DNA of 64,000 bases from Pseudoxanthomonas mexicana (lineage in GTDB: Bacteria; Pseudomonadota; Gammaproteobacteria; Xanthomonadales; Xanthomonadaceae). Numbering within the stretch: the stretch's first letter is position 1; each line of letters begins with the position of its first letter. This document shows positions 9,301-17,605 of the stretch, in pieces. Location of the stretch: positions 50,204 to 114,203 of the forward strand of contig NZ_PDWV01000007.1 in assembly GCF_010093385.1 (NCBI RefSeq), written 5' to 3'. The notes under the pieces are model-generated. The model saw only the letters and a program-made list of their open reading frames with translations. It had not been told where the DNA came from and ran no database searches. A program made the translations under genes and the position numbers.

Positions 9301-11431
9301 CCACGACCAGGACGACCCGTACCTGGTGGTCGCGGCCGACAAGGGCACGGCCACGTTCTCCGACATCGCCAACGGCCTGGCCCTTGCGCACGGCTTCTGG
9401 ATGGGCGACGCCTTCGCGTCCGGCGGGTCGGTGGGCTACGACCACAAGGGCATGGGCATCACCGCCCGCGGAGCCTGGGAATCGGTCAAGCGCCACTTCC
9501 GCGCGCTCGGCCGCGATTCGCAGACGCAGGACTTCACCTGCGTGGGCATCGGCGACATGTCCGGCGACGTGTTCGGCAACGGTATGCTGCTGTCGGAGCA
9601 CATCCGTCTGGTCGCGGCGTTCGATCACCGCCATATCTTCCTGGATCCAAACCCGGATGCGGCCAGGTCGTTCAAGGAACGCGCCCGCATGTTCAAGGTG
9701 CCGCGCTCCAGCTGGGCGGACTACGACGCCAAGCTGATCTCCAAGGGCGGCGGCATCCATCCGCGCAGCGCCAAGTCCATCGACATCACGCCGGAAGTGC
9801 GGGCCGCGCTCGGCATCGCCGACGGCGTGAAGTCCATGACGCCCAACGAGCTGATGAGCGCCATCCTGAAGGCGCCGGTGGATCTGCTGTGGAACGGCGG
9901 CATCGGCACGTACGTGAAGGCCAGCAACGAGACGCACGCCGACGTCGGCGACCGCGCCAACAACGGCCTGCGCGTCGACGGCCGCGACCTGCGCTGCAAG
10001 GTGGTGGGCGAGGGCGGCAACCTGGGCCTGACCCAGCTGGGCCGCATCGAGGCCGCGCAGCACGGCGTGCTGCTCAATACCGACTTCATCGACAACTCCG
10101 CCGGCGTGGACACCTCCGACCATGAGGTGAACATCAAGATCCTGCTCAACGGCGTGGTGCAGGCGAAGAAGCTGTCGATGGACGCCCGCAACAAGCTGCT
10201 GGCGGACATGACCGGCGAAGTGGCCGACCTGGTGCTGTGGGACAACTACCGCCAGAACCAGGCCATCAGCCTGATGGAGCGCATGAGCGTGTCGCGCCTG
10301 GGTTCCAAGCAGCACTTCATCCAGACCCTGGAATCGCAGGGCCTGCTGGACCGCCAGATCGAGTTCCTGCCATCCGACGCCGAGCTGGCCGAGCGCAAGG
10401 CGCGCGGGCAGGGGCTGACGCGGCCGGAGCTGTCGGTGCTGCTGTCGTACTCCAAGCTGGTCGCGTTCCAGCAGCTGCTGGAATCCGATATCCCCGAGGA
10501 TCCGTACCTGTCCAAGGAGCTGCAGCGCTACTTCCCGCAGCCGCTGCAGAAGAAGTACGCCACGGAGATGGAGAAGCACCGCCTGAAGCGCGAGATCATC
10601 GCCACGGCGGTCACCAACACCACCATCAACCGGATGGGCGCCACGTTCCTGCTGCGCATGCAGGAAGACACGGGCCGTTCGCCGGCGGAAGTGGCCCAGG
10701 CGTTCACCATCCCCCGCGAGACGCTGGATGCGCGGGCGCTGTGGAACCAGATCGACGCGCTGGACGGCAAGGTGCCGGAGTCGGTGCAGATCGACGCTTT
10801 GCAGGTCATCTGGCAGGTGCAGCGCAACTTCACCCGCTGGCTGCTGACCCGGCAGGGTCCGATCCCCGCTATCGCCACGGCGGTGGAGCGCTACCACGAT
10901 GGCTTCAACGAGATCCGCGCGGCCGATGGCGTGCTGCCCGACTCGCTGCGCCCGGCGTACAACGCCAGCCTGCAGGCGTGGAAGGACAAGGGCCTGCCTG
11001 CTGGGCTGGCCGGCCAGATCGCGGCGCTGCCGTATCTGGAGCCGTCCTGCGACATCATCGAGCTGGCGCGTGCGCGCAAGCTCAAGCCGGTCGAGGTATC
11101 GAAGGTCCACTACCGCCTGGGCGAGGCGCTGCACCTGCCCTGGCTGCAGGACCAGATCGAGGCCCTGAAGGTGGATGGCCGCTGGCATGCGGTGGCGCGA
11201 GGCGTCTTGCGCGACGAACTGGCCGCCCACCAGCGCACCCTGACCAACCAGGTGCTGTCGCTGCCGGGCGGCAACGCCGACGCGAAGGTCAGGGCTTGGC
11301 TGGGCCGCGACGATGCGGGCTTGCGCTTCACGCTGAACATGCTCGACGAGCTGGCGGCGCAGAAGACGCTGGACTACCCGACCGCATCGGTGGCGGTGCA
11401 GCGCCTGGGGCAGCTGGCCTCGCAGGGCTGA
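6362..11431 (+). CDS. gdhB: NAD-specific glutamate dehydrogenase, large (~180 kDa) class
   Basis: This enzyme oxidatively deaminates glutamate to 2-oxoglutarate with NAD, feeding amino-acid carbon into the TCA cycle. The 1,689-residue length fits the bacterial GDH_N/Bac_GDH family. The first ~60 residues are rich in Lys, Ala and Pro and look disordered. The catalytic core is near residues 870-1250. It shows IVPVGAKGGFFVKRP with the substrate lysine (~927), an NAD-fold loop GIGDMSGDVFGNGM (~1062), and GEGGNLGLTQLGRIE. The N-terminal part carries ACT-like regulatory segments (e.g. VNDDMPFLVDSVSMALAEMG). A strong terminator follows. It is a single-gene unit. No clear ribosome binding site is visible before the chosen ATG. 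Confidence 0.96.
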   Translation: MNAARSPKKASKQTSKPEASQATQAVTPKATPTKKVAARPVQAAKAAKGKAGVASTAEAFTLAPILDAIRKRISGASAQAEARTFAEAFYKRMEEDEYPHHGAEGWAAIATDMLAFARLRKPGAANVRVFNATQKSHGWDSPHTVLQIVNDDMPFLVDSVSMALAEMGVGVHVLGHPLVRFTRDRAGKVTAVGEGKHESLMLLEIDRLPPEEMAQVEKRIRSVLDEVRAIVRDWSAMREKMLALADDMATRRMPADDEGRREAQEFLRWAAADHFTFFGYREYRVEKGTGILAAVEDSGLGLLREGDTTPPRNIKTLAAHYLPQGGSVDALILTKTNRRSTVHRPGNMDYIGVLEFDAKGNPIAEQRFIGLYTSSAYNRRPWEIPLVRERHEYVMQKSGLSPSGHSGKALRHILETLPREELFQSSDEELYRTAMGILGLQERVRSKLFLRRDRYGRFYSALVYIPRERFNTDVRLRIESLLKDAMRGEYVDSSVLLGESPLAQLHITIRPKAGEQVEVDTSALEGDIAHLLRNWQDDLRETLISRHGESKGLLLAGGYGRALPAGYIEVVSPEGAARDVEHLAALTGKDDLRLSLHESRRKRPGQGRLRLNLYRQETDIPLSDALPLMENMGLRVISEHPFRLETAQGARYIQEFEVEPVNGAFDVERLAPAFEEAFARIWRGDAENDGFNKLVLGAGLAWRQVALLRGYCKYLLQTGVPFSQSYVEETLNRYPLLARLLVELFEARFDPATGSESKAQIKEGQDRFAEQLKALAGDDEAAAKTLAALVEARGGKREQQIEAAHRALLKLMDRVSSLDDDRILRGFMGAIEATLRTSFYQRGKDGQPAHTISFKFDSAKVPDLPKPRPYREIFVYGPRVEGVHLRFGPVARGGLRWSDRREDFRTEVLGLVKAQMVKNTVIVPVGAKGGFFVKRPPVGGDRDAVLAEGIACYKLFIQGLLDITDNIVGNRIVPPVDVVRHDQDDPYLVVAADKGTATFSDIANGLALAHGFWMGDAFASGGSVGYDHKGMGITARGAWESVKRHFRALGRDSQTQDFTCVGIGDMSGDVFGNGMLLSEHIRLVAAFDHRHIFLDPNPDAARSFKERARMFKVPRSSWADYDAKLISKGGGIHPRSAKSIDITPEVRAALGIADGVKSMTPNELMSAILKAPVDLLWNGGIGTYVKASNETHADVGDRANNGLRVDGRDLRCKVVGEGGNLGLTQLGRIEAAQHGVLLNTDFIDNSAGVDTSDHEVNIKILLNGVVQAKKLSMDARNKLLADMTGEVADLVLWDNYRQNQAISLMERMSVSRLGSKQHFIQTLESQGLLDRQIEFLPSDAELAERKARGQGLTRPELSVLLSYSKLVAFQQLLESDIPEDPYLSKELQRYFPQPLQKKYATEMEKHRLKREIIATAVTNTTINRMGATFLLRMQEDTGRSPAEVAQAFTIPRETLDARALWNQIDALDGKVPESVQIDALQVIWQVQRNFTRWLLTRQGPIPAIATAVERYHDGFNEIRAADGVLPDSLRPAYNASLQAWKDKGLPAGLAGQIAALPYLEPSCDIIELARARKLKPVEVSKVHYRLGEALHLPWLQDQIEALKVDGRWHAVARGVLRDELAAHQRTLTNQVLSLPGGNADAKVRAWLGRDDAGLRFTLNMLDELAAQKTLDYPTASVAVQRLGQLASQG

Positions 11432-11452
11432 GCATCGCCTGCATGTGTCGAC

Positions 11453-11478
11453 AAGGCGGCCTTCGGGCCGCCTTTTTT
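11453..11478 (+). terminator. Rho-independent terminator after glutamate dehydrogenase
   Basis: The hairpin AAGGCGGCC-TTCG-GGCCGCCTT has a 9-bp perfect stem and a stable UUCG tetraloop. A run of T residues follows. It sits 22 bp past the stop codon. Confidence 0.93.
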
Positions 11479-11587
11479 GTGGCCGCCCTTCATGGCAGCC
11501 ACCCGGTGGGCCCACGCGACGCGTCGTCAGAAAGCGCTCCCGACGTTTTTTTATGTACGCTGTGCAGGCCCGACGATGGAGCCACGG

Positions 11588-12355
11588 ATGACCACACCCC
11601 GCATCGCCTTCCTCGCCAGCCCCACGCCGGAGGCGCAGCAGGCATTGGCCGTGCTGCAGGCCGAGCATGGCGCGCATGCGCCCGACCAGGCCGATGTCCT
11701 GTGCGCGCTCGGTGGCGATGGTTTCATGCTGCAGACGCTGCACCGGCATGGCGCGCTGGGCAGGCCGGTGTTCGGGATGAAGCTGGGTACCGTCGGTTTC
11801 CTGATGAACCAGTACCGGCCCGACGGACTGATCGAGCGTATCGCCGCGGCGGAACCTGCCAAGCTGCGCCCGCTGGAAATGACGGCGATGACTGAATCCG
11901 GTACATCGATCTCGTCGCTCGCGTACAACGAGGTGTCGCTGCTGCGCCAGACCCGCCAGGCCGCGCACATCCGTATCGACCTCAACGGTGAGACGCGGCT
12001 GGACGAACTGATCTGCGATGGCGTGCTGACCGCCACGCCGGCCGGCAGTACCGCATACAACTTCTCCGCCCATGGGCCGATCCTTCCACTCGGGTCGAAC
12101 ACCATCGCGCTGACGCCGATCGCGCCGTTCCGTCCGCGCCGCTGGCGGGGCGCCATCCTCAAGGCCGACACCGAAGTCCGCTTCCGTGTGCTCGACCCCT
12201 ACAAGCGGCCGGTCAGTGCCACCGCCGATTCGCACGAGGTGCGTGATGTGGTGGAAGTGACCATCCGCGAATCCCGCGACCGCATGGTCACCCTGCTGTT
12301 CGATCGCGAACACAACCTCGAAGAGCGCATTCTCAGCGAGCAATTCATGACCTGA
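11588..12355 (+). CDS. nadK: NAD kinase
   Basis: This enzyme phosphorylates NAD to NADP in the cytoplasm. It is 255 residues. The start is the ATG at 11588, with GGAG at 11578-11581. Family marks are the GGDG phosphate-binding motif ([11 protein letters not shown], ~40-50), the NE motif ([10 protein letters not shown], ~115), and the Gly-rich [16 protein letters not shown] (~150-165). The C-terminal end is conserved. The length is typical of the short Xanthomonadaceae enzyme. It has its own transcription unit behind the GDH terminator. Confidence 0.96.
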   Translation: MTTPRIAFLASPTPEAQQALAVLQAEHGAHAPDQADVLCALGGDGFMLQTLHRHGALGRPVFGMKLGTVGFLMNQYRPDGLIERIAAAEPAKLRPLEMTAMTESGTSISSLAYNEVSLLRQTRQAAHIRIDLNGETRLDELICDGVLTATPAGSTAYNFSAHGPILPLGSNTIALTPIAPFRPRRWRGAILKADTEVRFRVLDPYKRPVSATADSHEVRDVVEVTIRESRDRMVTLLFDREHNLEERILSEQFMT

Positions 12356-12474
12356 GTCGCAATGTCTCCGGGACAGCGCGATTCCGCCGCACTGCGGCTT
12401 GCCGCCCTTTGCCGGCGCGTGTTATCCAGCGCCGCGTAGCGGTCCGGTTCGCATCCACCCGGGGAGGGGTTCAG

Positions 12475-12966
12475 ATGCAGTTGACATGCACGTTGGCGAT
12501 CTTCGCCTGTCTGATCGTGGCCGATGCAGCGGCCTGCAACCTGTCCACCGGCACGGCGCCGTTCGCCGTCGCCGCCGTTCCGTCAGCGGAGGCGGGCGAT
12601 GCCCTGCGCGCGCCGGCGCTGGAGATGGTCAGCCTGACGCGCGGCATCAATGGCCGGGCGTCCTGTGACGCCAGCGGCCTGCTGACGATGAGCGTGGAGT
12701 GGCCGCGGGGCACAGACTACAAACTGCGTGAGCTGGGCTTCGAGTTCCGCGTGGTAGGGGGCGAGGACAGGCTGTCCATCTTCCCGAAGGCCCCGGTGAC
12801 CGGTCGCGTGGACGGGCGGCGCAGCGAGTTCGTCTTCCTCTGGCAGGACGGGCCACCGGCGCAGCAGCAGCCGATCGACCTGGTGGTGGAAGTGCGTGCG
12901 GTGACGCCTGATAACCGGCGCGGACCGCCAGCCCAGTTGCGCATTGCGGCGCCGCCGGGGAGCTAG
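12475..12966 (+). CDS. Secreted protein of unknown function
   Basis: I do not recognise a family. The start is the ATG at 12475, directly behind a strong GGGGAGGGG binding site. An upstream in-frame ATG at 12409 lacks this. The 163-residue product begins with a short signal peptide (LAIFACLIVADAAACN). The mature part is predicted mostly beta (ELGFEFRVVGGEDRLSIF, EFVFLWQDGP, IDLVVEVRAVTP). The alternating hydrophobic pattern resembles an immunoglobulin-like or fibronectin-like periplasmic domain. No lipobox is present. Confidence 0.75.
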   Translation: MQLTCTLAIFACLIVADAAACNLSTGTAPFAVAAVPSAEAGDALRAPALEMVSLTRGINGRASCDASGLLTMSVEWPRGTDYKLRELGFEFRVVGGEDRLSIFPKAPVTGRVDGRRSEFVFLWQDGPPAQQQPIDLVVEVRAVTPDNRRGPPAQLRIAAPPGS

Positions 12967-12987
12967 CGTCTCACGCAGGGCGCGCGG

Positions 12988-13917
12988 ATGACGGATACTG
13001 TGCGCATGGCCGACACCCCTCCCCGCCTGCTTACCGTCGCGGTCACCTCGCGTGCGCTGTTCGACCTGGAAGAGAGCCACGCCCTGTACGAGCGCGAGGG
13101 TGTGCAGGCCTACAGCGACTACCAGCGCACGCACGAGGACGACGTGCTGGCGCCCGGCATCGCGTTCCCGGTGGTGCGCAAACTGCTGGCACTGAACGCC
13201 GGCGCGCCGCCCGATACGCCGCGGGTGGAGGTGATCCTGCTGTCGCGCAACTCGGCCGATACCGGGCTGCGCATCTTCAATTCCATCCAGCACTACGGCC
13301 TGGGCATCGTGCGCGCCACGTTCACGGCCGGCGAACCCACCTGGCCCTACGTGAAGCCGTTCGGCACCGATCTGTTCCTGTCGGCGAACCCCGAATCCGT
13401 ACGCCGCTCGCTGGAACATGGCATCGCCGCGGCGACGATCCTGCCAGCCAGTGCGCCCCAGCAGCAACGCCACGAGCACCAGCTGCGCATCGCCTTCGAT
13501 GGCGACGCGGTGATCTTCGGCGACGAGAGCGAACGCATCTCGCGCGAACAGGGCGTGGAGGCTTTCGGCAAGCACGAGCAGGCGCGTGCGCGCGAGCCGT
13601 TGTCCGGTGGTCCCTTCCGCAACTTCCTGTCGGCGCTGCACCAGCTGCAGCAGGTGTTCCCGGCCGATGAACGTTCGCCGATCCGCACGGCGCTGGTCAC
13701 CGCGCGCTCGGCGCCCGCGCACGAGCGGGTCATCCGCACGCTGCGCGAGTGGGGTGTGCGCCTGGACGAAGCGCTGTTCCTGGGCGGCCGCCACAAGGGG
13801 CCGTTCCTGGAAGCCTTCGGGGCGGATATCTTCTTCGACGACTCGCAGCACAACATAGACAGTGCGCGCCATCACGTCGCCGCTGGCCACGTACCGCATG
13901 GGATTGCCAATCCGTGA
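12988..13917 (+). CDS. Cytosolic 5'-nucleotidase (NT5C1-like)
   Basis: This resembles the PF06189 family, whose members dephosphorylate nucleoside monophosphates (AMP/IMP type). It is 309 residues. Matching stretches are VAVTSRALFDLEESH with the N-terminal acidic motif, LLSRNSADTGLRIFNSIQHYGL, FLSANPESVRRSLEHGIAAAT and LRIAFDGDAVIFGDESE, plus GGPFRNFLSALHQLQ and GADIFFDDSQHNIDSA. The DGD and DDS pairs are the haloacid-dehalogenase-type metal ligands. A second in-frame ATG at 13006 is an alternative start. Neither has a clear ribosome binding site. Confidence 0.85.
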   Translation: MTDTVRMADTPPRLLTVAVTSRALFDLEESHALYEREGVQAYSDYQRTHEDDVLAPGIAFPVVRKLLALNAGAPPDTPRVEVILLSRNSADTGLRIFNSIQHYGLGIVRATFTAGEPTWPYVKPFGTDLFLSANPESVRRSLEHGIAAATILPASAPQQQRHEHQLRIAFDGDAVIFGDESERISREQGVEAFGKHEQARAREPLSGGPFRNFLSALHQLQQVFPADERSPIRTALVTARSAPAHERVIRTLREWGVRLDEALFLGGRHKGPFLEAFGADIFFDDSQHNIDSARHHVAAGHVPHGIANP

Positions 13918-14016
13918 TGCCTATCCCGATGCGCCTGTCCGGGCGCGGGGGGGTGCCTCGATAGGTATAGGCGAAAGCCACTCCGCAGCCGCGCGGAGTC
14001 TCGGGGAGAATGCGTC

Positions 14017-14871
14017 GTGTGCCTGGAAGAACGCGAAGGCCGCCTGCATCTGCTGCACCGGCGGAGGGAATGGGGCAGCCAACGGATCCTGGAAGAGAAG
14101 GTCTACGACCTGGAACTGCCTGCCGCCCGCAGCCGCGTGTTGAAGCAGGGCGGTGAAGGGCCGGATTTCTGGGCGTACGTGGACGATGGGCGAAGACTGC
14201 ACTACGTCAGCTACTGGCTGCCCAACAAGATCCGGGTGATGCGCGTGCCGCGTGAGGCACTTGATGCGTTCGAGGTGCTGTCGCCGCATTACGCGCGTGT
14301 CGGCACTCGGCTTTACTGCAGGGGAGCCTGGGTGCCTGAGGCCGACGCGGACCGGTTCCAACTGATACCCGAAACCCGCTTCGCCCACGATGGCGAACGC
14401 GTCTACGCCTTCACGATCACCGAAGGGCTGGACGTGCTGGAAGTCGCCGACGGGCCACCGTACTTTCTGCCGCGCTGCGAGCATTTCGCCGACCAGCGCG
14501 ACTTCTACTGGCAAAGCAGTTGGACCCGCCGGATCGAGCGCGTCAGCGGTGCAACGCCGGTTGATGCCTACGAAAAGAAGATCAGTCTGCTGGCGGTGCT
14601 TTGGCACGACACCGAGCCCCGGGACGAGGCCGAGGCACTCGCACGTGATGCCTTGCTCGACGACGTGCACACGATCGCCGATCTGTTCCGCTTGGCGCTG
14701 CCGGATGCACGAGCCGCGTGGGCACGGGCTCCGCGAGCGACTGGCAGGCCTTCATGGGGCGGATCAGAGGGGCAGGCGGATATCGGTCAGACGCCAGCGC
14801 AGCCCCTGGCGCGTGATCACGAAGACGATCGGGTCGCCATCCCCGTCCTGCACCGTGGCGGTGAAGCGTGA
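14017..14871 (+). CDS. Hypothetical protein with DKNYY-like repeats
   Basis: No enzymatic motif is visible. The start is a GTG at 14017 behind GGGGAGAA. Residues ~50-150 show the alternating aromatic pattern of the DKNYY family, such as YARVGTRLYCRGAWVPEADA followed by FAHDGERVYAF. The family is known only as a sequence repeat. The ORF tail (about the last 36 codons) overlaps the convergent DUF2939 gene and reads as low-complexity antisense. The true C-terminus may be shorter, or a frameshift near 14,740 may have altered it. Treat the 3' end with caution. Confidence 0.6.
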   Translation: MCLEEREGRLHLLHRRREWGSQRILEEKVYDLELPAARSRVLKQGGEGPDFWAYVDDGRRLHYVSYWLPNKIRVMRVPREALDAFEVLSPHYARVGTRLYCRGAWVPEADADRFQLIPETRFAHDGERVYAFTITEGLDVLEVADGPPYFLPRCEHFADQRDFYWQSSWTRRIERVSGATPVDAYEKKISLLAVLWHDTEPRDEAEALARDALLDDVHTIADLFRLALPDARAAWARAPRATGRPSWGGSEGQADIGQTPAQPLARDHEDDRVAIPVLHRGGEA

Positions 14872-15306
14872 CAGGGACTCGTAGTGGTGCTCGGCGGGCT
14901 TCAGGGGCTCGGCCGGCACGGCGGGCGCATAGGTGTCGCCGCCGACCGTCTCGCCGACTGCGCGCTTCCAGGTCGCCCGCCCCTGCAACAGGGCGGCGAT
15001 ACCCATCGGCGTGACCAGCGTATCCACCCCCCGACCAAGGACCTGGTTGGCCAGGGATAGCGCGGCTGCGCCGAACAGGCTGGACGAGACGTACGGCCCG
15101 GCCTGGCGCGCGAGATGGTCCTCCACCTGTGCGCGCAGGTTGACGCGCAGTGCGGGAAAATCCACGTGCCGCTCCAGCCTGGCGGTGTCCTGCTCGGCCA
15201 GTGCGGTGCGGATGCCGTGGAGGGCCAGGTAAGGACCGGCCGCGACGTAGCTGGCCAGGGCGACGATCGCGGCGAGCAGCAGGCCGATCACGAGCGGCTT
15301 CTTCAT
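14764..15306 (-). CDS. DUF2939 family protein, membrane-anchored
   Basis: The 180-residue protein starts at the ATG at 15306 behind GGAGG. It has one N-terminal transmembrane segment (KKPLVIGLLLAAIVALASYV). A periplasmic DUF2939 domain follows (YLALHGIRTALAEQDTARLE, then a stretch ending VNLRAQVEDHL). The last third (SLSRFTATVQDGDGDPIVFV) resembles the small beta sheet seen at the end of this family. Function is unknown. It lies 16 bp after the DUF2461 gene on the same strand, so they are probably cotranscribed. Confidence 0.82.
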   Translation of the reverse strand: MKKPLVIGLLLAAIVALASYVAAGPYLALHGIRTALAEQDTARLERHVDFPALRVNLRAQVEDHLARQAGPYVSSSLFGAAALSLANQVLGRGVDTLVTPMGIAALLQGRATWKRAVGETVGGDTYAPAVPAEPLKPAEHHYESLSRFTATVQDGDGDPIVFVITRQGLRWRLTDIRLPL

Positions 15307-15322
15307 GGGCAGGGCCTCCGGT

Positions 15323-16009
15323 TCAGAACTCCAGGTCCAGTGCGGCGCACAGGTAGTCCACGAACGGCCCCAGTGCCTTGAGGTCACCCGCCACGGTATG
15401 CCGCAGGCGCGGCCCGGTCATCGTGGCATCGTCGAGCGAACGCCAGAACACGAAGTTGCGGTGTTTCAGATCCTCGATGAACTCGAAGTCGGTGGGAAAT
15501 CCGCGCGGCGGCCGCACCAGCTTTTCGCTTTCCTCGAACTCGAAGCGCCGACGGAAGGATGTATCGTGCGCGGCCTTCTTCCAGCTTCCCGGATTGTCCA
15601 GGATGAACTGCCTGACCCGGCGCTGCGTGTCGGGTTCCGGATGCCACAGGCCGGCACCGACGAAGCACTCCCCCGGCTGCAGGTGCAGGTAGAACGACGG
15701 CGCGGGCACCTGTTTGTGGCGCTCGTGGAACAGGCGTGCGCCCTGCCACGACTTGTACGGCGATTTGTCGTTGGAGAAACGGGCGTCGCGATAGATGCGG
15801 AACAGCGAGCCGCCGACGGTCTTCGGGTCCGAGCGGAAGTGCAGGCTGACCGCGGCGAGGTCGGGCTGCAGGTCGGTCAGCAGGCGAAGGAACGGCTGGC
15901 GTACATGGTCTTCGTACTGCGCCTTGTGGGCGTTGAACCAGGTCTTGTCGTTGTGGCGGGCCAGTCCGCGCAGGAACTTGAAGCTGGCATCCGAGAAGTA
16001 GGTGGCCAT
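15323..16009 (-). CDS. DUF2461 / TIGR02453 family protein
   Basis: The 228-residue cytoplasmic protein matches the TIGR02453 family well. Matching stretches are FLRGLARHNDKTWFNAHK, LFRIYRDARFSNDKSPYKSW, SFYLHLQPGECFVGAGLWHP and the C-terminal DFEFIEDLKHRNFVFWRSL. The family has no established activity. Its length is normal. It lies upstream of the DUF2939 gene with a 16-bp gap and 57 bp after exonuclease I, so all three may share a transcript. Confidence 0.9.
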   Translation of the reverse strand: MATYFSDASFKFLRGLARHNDKTWFNAHKAQYEDHVRQPFLRLLTDLQPDLAAVSLHFRSDPKTVGGSLFRIYRDARFSNDKSPYKSWQGARLFHERHKQVPAPSFYLHLQPGECFVGAGLWHPEPDTQRRVRQFILDNPGSWKKAAHDTSFRRRFEFEESEKLVRPPRGFPTDFEFIEDLKHRNFVFWRSLDDATMTGPRLRHTVAGDLKALGPFVDYLCAALDLEF

Positions 16010-16066
16010 GTGCCGATTGTAGTCAGGCCGGCGTCAAATGACCGACAGGATTGTCCTCGATGTGCG

Positions 16067-17506
16067 CTAGAGGCCCGCTTCCAGCTCCTGGCGCCACTGC
16101 TGCAGCTTGTCCAGCAGGGCCAGCCGCCCGGCATCGCCCCCGTGGCTGGCGCGCAAGGCCGACAGTTCGGCATCGAAGCTCTCGAAGCTGTACTCCGACA
16201 GGTTGCTGCCCGCTGCAAGGCGGTCGCGACGGTAGGCATCCCAACGTTCCCGCTCTTCCGGCGCGAGCGTACCGGGCCAGTTGCGTGCCCGGTAGCGGAA
16301 CAGCAATTCCGGCAGGCGCGCATCGCGGAACCCGAAATCGCGCTGGCCGAGCAGGGCAGGCGGCGTGGTGCGCACGTCGGTGAAGCGCCGCTTGTCCGCA
16401 TCGCCCAGGAAGCCGTCGTACAGCGAGGCGTCCACGTCGCCGGGGGGGCTTATGCGTTCGCCCGCGAACACCTGGCGCACCTTCTCCGCCAGGGCGGGGC
16501 CGGCCTGGCGCAGCATCGTGGCGTGGCGCTCGCAGCGCGACGGATCGATGCCCAGGCGGTCCATGTCGGCCGGCCGCAGGTGCGACCACGCCGCCAGGGC
16601 GGGGGACCGGTTCAGGTGCACTTCCTTCAGCGGCACGCGCTGTTCACCCTCCGGCAGATCGGCCGCCGGGGTGTACAGCCGGTCGGCGATGTCGGCGGGT
16701 GCCATCGTCAGCAGCGGTGCCGGGTCGCTGTCCAGGTCGAACACCACCACGCGGTTGTCGATCCGCGGATGACGCGCCAGCGGCAGCACCGGCGCCGCGC
16801 ACAGCCGGCTGGCGGGGTAGCGCTGTGAAACATGCAGGACCGGCAGCATCGCGGTGGTATCCAGCAGGCGCGCGGCGAAGCGCTTGTCGCGCAGCTGCAG
16901 CGCGTAATCCCACAGGCGCGGCTGCGCCTGACGCATCAGCCGGGCCAGGCCGATGGTGGCGAACACGTCAGACAGCGCTTCGTGGGCATCGCCGTCGCGG
17001 ACCCGGTTGGCCAGCGCCAGGTGTTCGAGCCGGAACGAGGTGGCGCCGTCCTCCCGCCGCGGCCAGACGATCCCGTCGGGCCGCAGCGCATGCATCAGCC
17101 GCATCACGTCCAGCAGGTCCCAGCGCGAGTTGCCGCCGCGCCACTCGCGCTCGTAGGGTTCGTGGAAGTTGCGGAACAGCCCGTGGCGGATGAATTCGTC
17201 GTCGAAGCGCAGGCTGTTGTAGCCGAGGGTGCAGGTCTCGGGGCGCCCCATCTCGTCGGCGATGCGCGCAAAGGCCTCGGCTTCGTTCACGCCTTCGTGC
17301 AGCGCCCGCTGAGGCGTGATGCCGGTGATCAGGGTGGCGATGGGCGAGGGCAGCAGGTCGTCCGCCGGCTGCACGAAGAAGCTGAGCGGCTCCTCCATCA
17401 CGTCCAGCGCCGGCGTGGTGCGCACCGCGGCGAACTGGGCGATGCGACTGCGCCGCGGATCGGCGCCGAAGGTCTCCAGGTCGTAGAACAGGAAGCTTCC
17501 AGCCAT
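16067..17506 (-). CDS. sbcB: Exodeoxyribonuclease I
   Basis: This 3'-5' single-strand DNA exonuclease acts in recombination and mismatch repair. The 479-residue length is typical. The start is the ATG at 17506 (MAGSFLFYDLETFG), rather than a longer Arg-rich in-frame extension. The DEDDh motifs are FYDLETFG (Exo I), LGYNSLRFDDEFIRHGLF (Exo II) and the HEALSDVFATIGLARL stretch with catalytic His and Asp (Exo III). The C-terminal SH3-like and helical parts (LFRYRARNWPGTL, ERERWDAYR) are complete. It closes the long minus-strand run that carries the kynurenine genes. Confidence 0.95.
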   Translation of the reverse strand: MAGSFLFYDLETFGADPRRSRIAQFAAVRTTPALDVMEEPLSFFVQPADDLLPSPIATLITGITPQRALHEGVNEAEAFARIADEMGRPETCTLGYNSLRFDDEFIRHGLFRNFHEPYEREWRGGNSRWDLLDVMRLMHALRPDGIVWPRREDGATSFRLEHLALANRVRDGDAHEALSDVFATIGLARLMRQAQPRLWDYALQLRDKRFAARLLDTTAMLPVLHVSQRYPASRLCAAPVLPLARHPRIDNRVVVFDLDSDPAPLLTMAPADIADRLYTPAADLPEGEQRVPLKEVHLNRSPALAAWSHLRPADMDRLGIDPSRCERHATMLRQAGPALAEKVRQVFAGERISPPGDVDASLYDGFLGDADKRRFTDVRTTPPALLGQRDFGFRDARLPELLFRYRARNWPGTLAPEERERWDAYRRDRLAAGSNLSEYSFESFDAELSALRASHGGDAGRLALLDKLQQWRQELEAGL

Positions 17507-17605
17507 CGCGGGCCTGCCTTCAGCGGTTCGTGGACATGGTGTGCTGCGCGACCCGCATGGAAATCGCTGCAAGAACGGCATGCCTGCCGAGGGCGATGCC
17601 TGTGC

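Noticed and set aside
1169..12343. Very long open frames opposite the RND pump, adaptor and glutamate dehydrogenase genes (over 1,400 and 2,000 codons)
   Set aside because: They are GC-rich shadows: His/Arg/Gln/Ala-rich composition, no domain, and fully antisense to genes with clear motifs.
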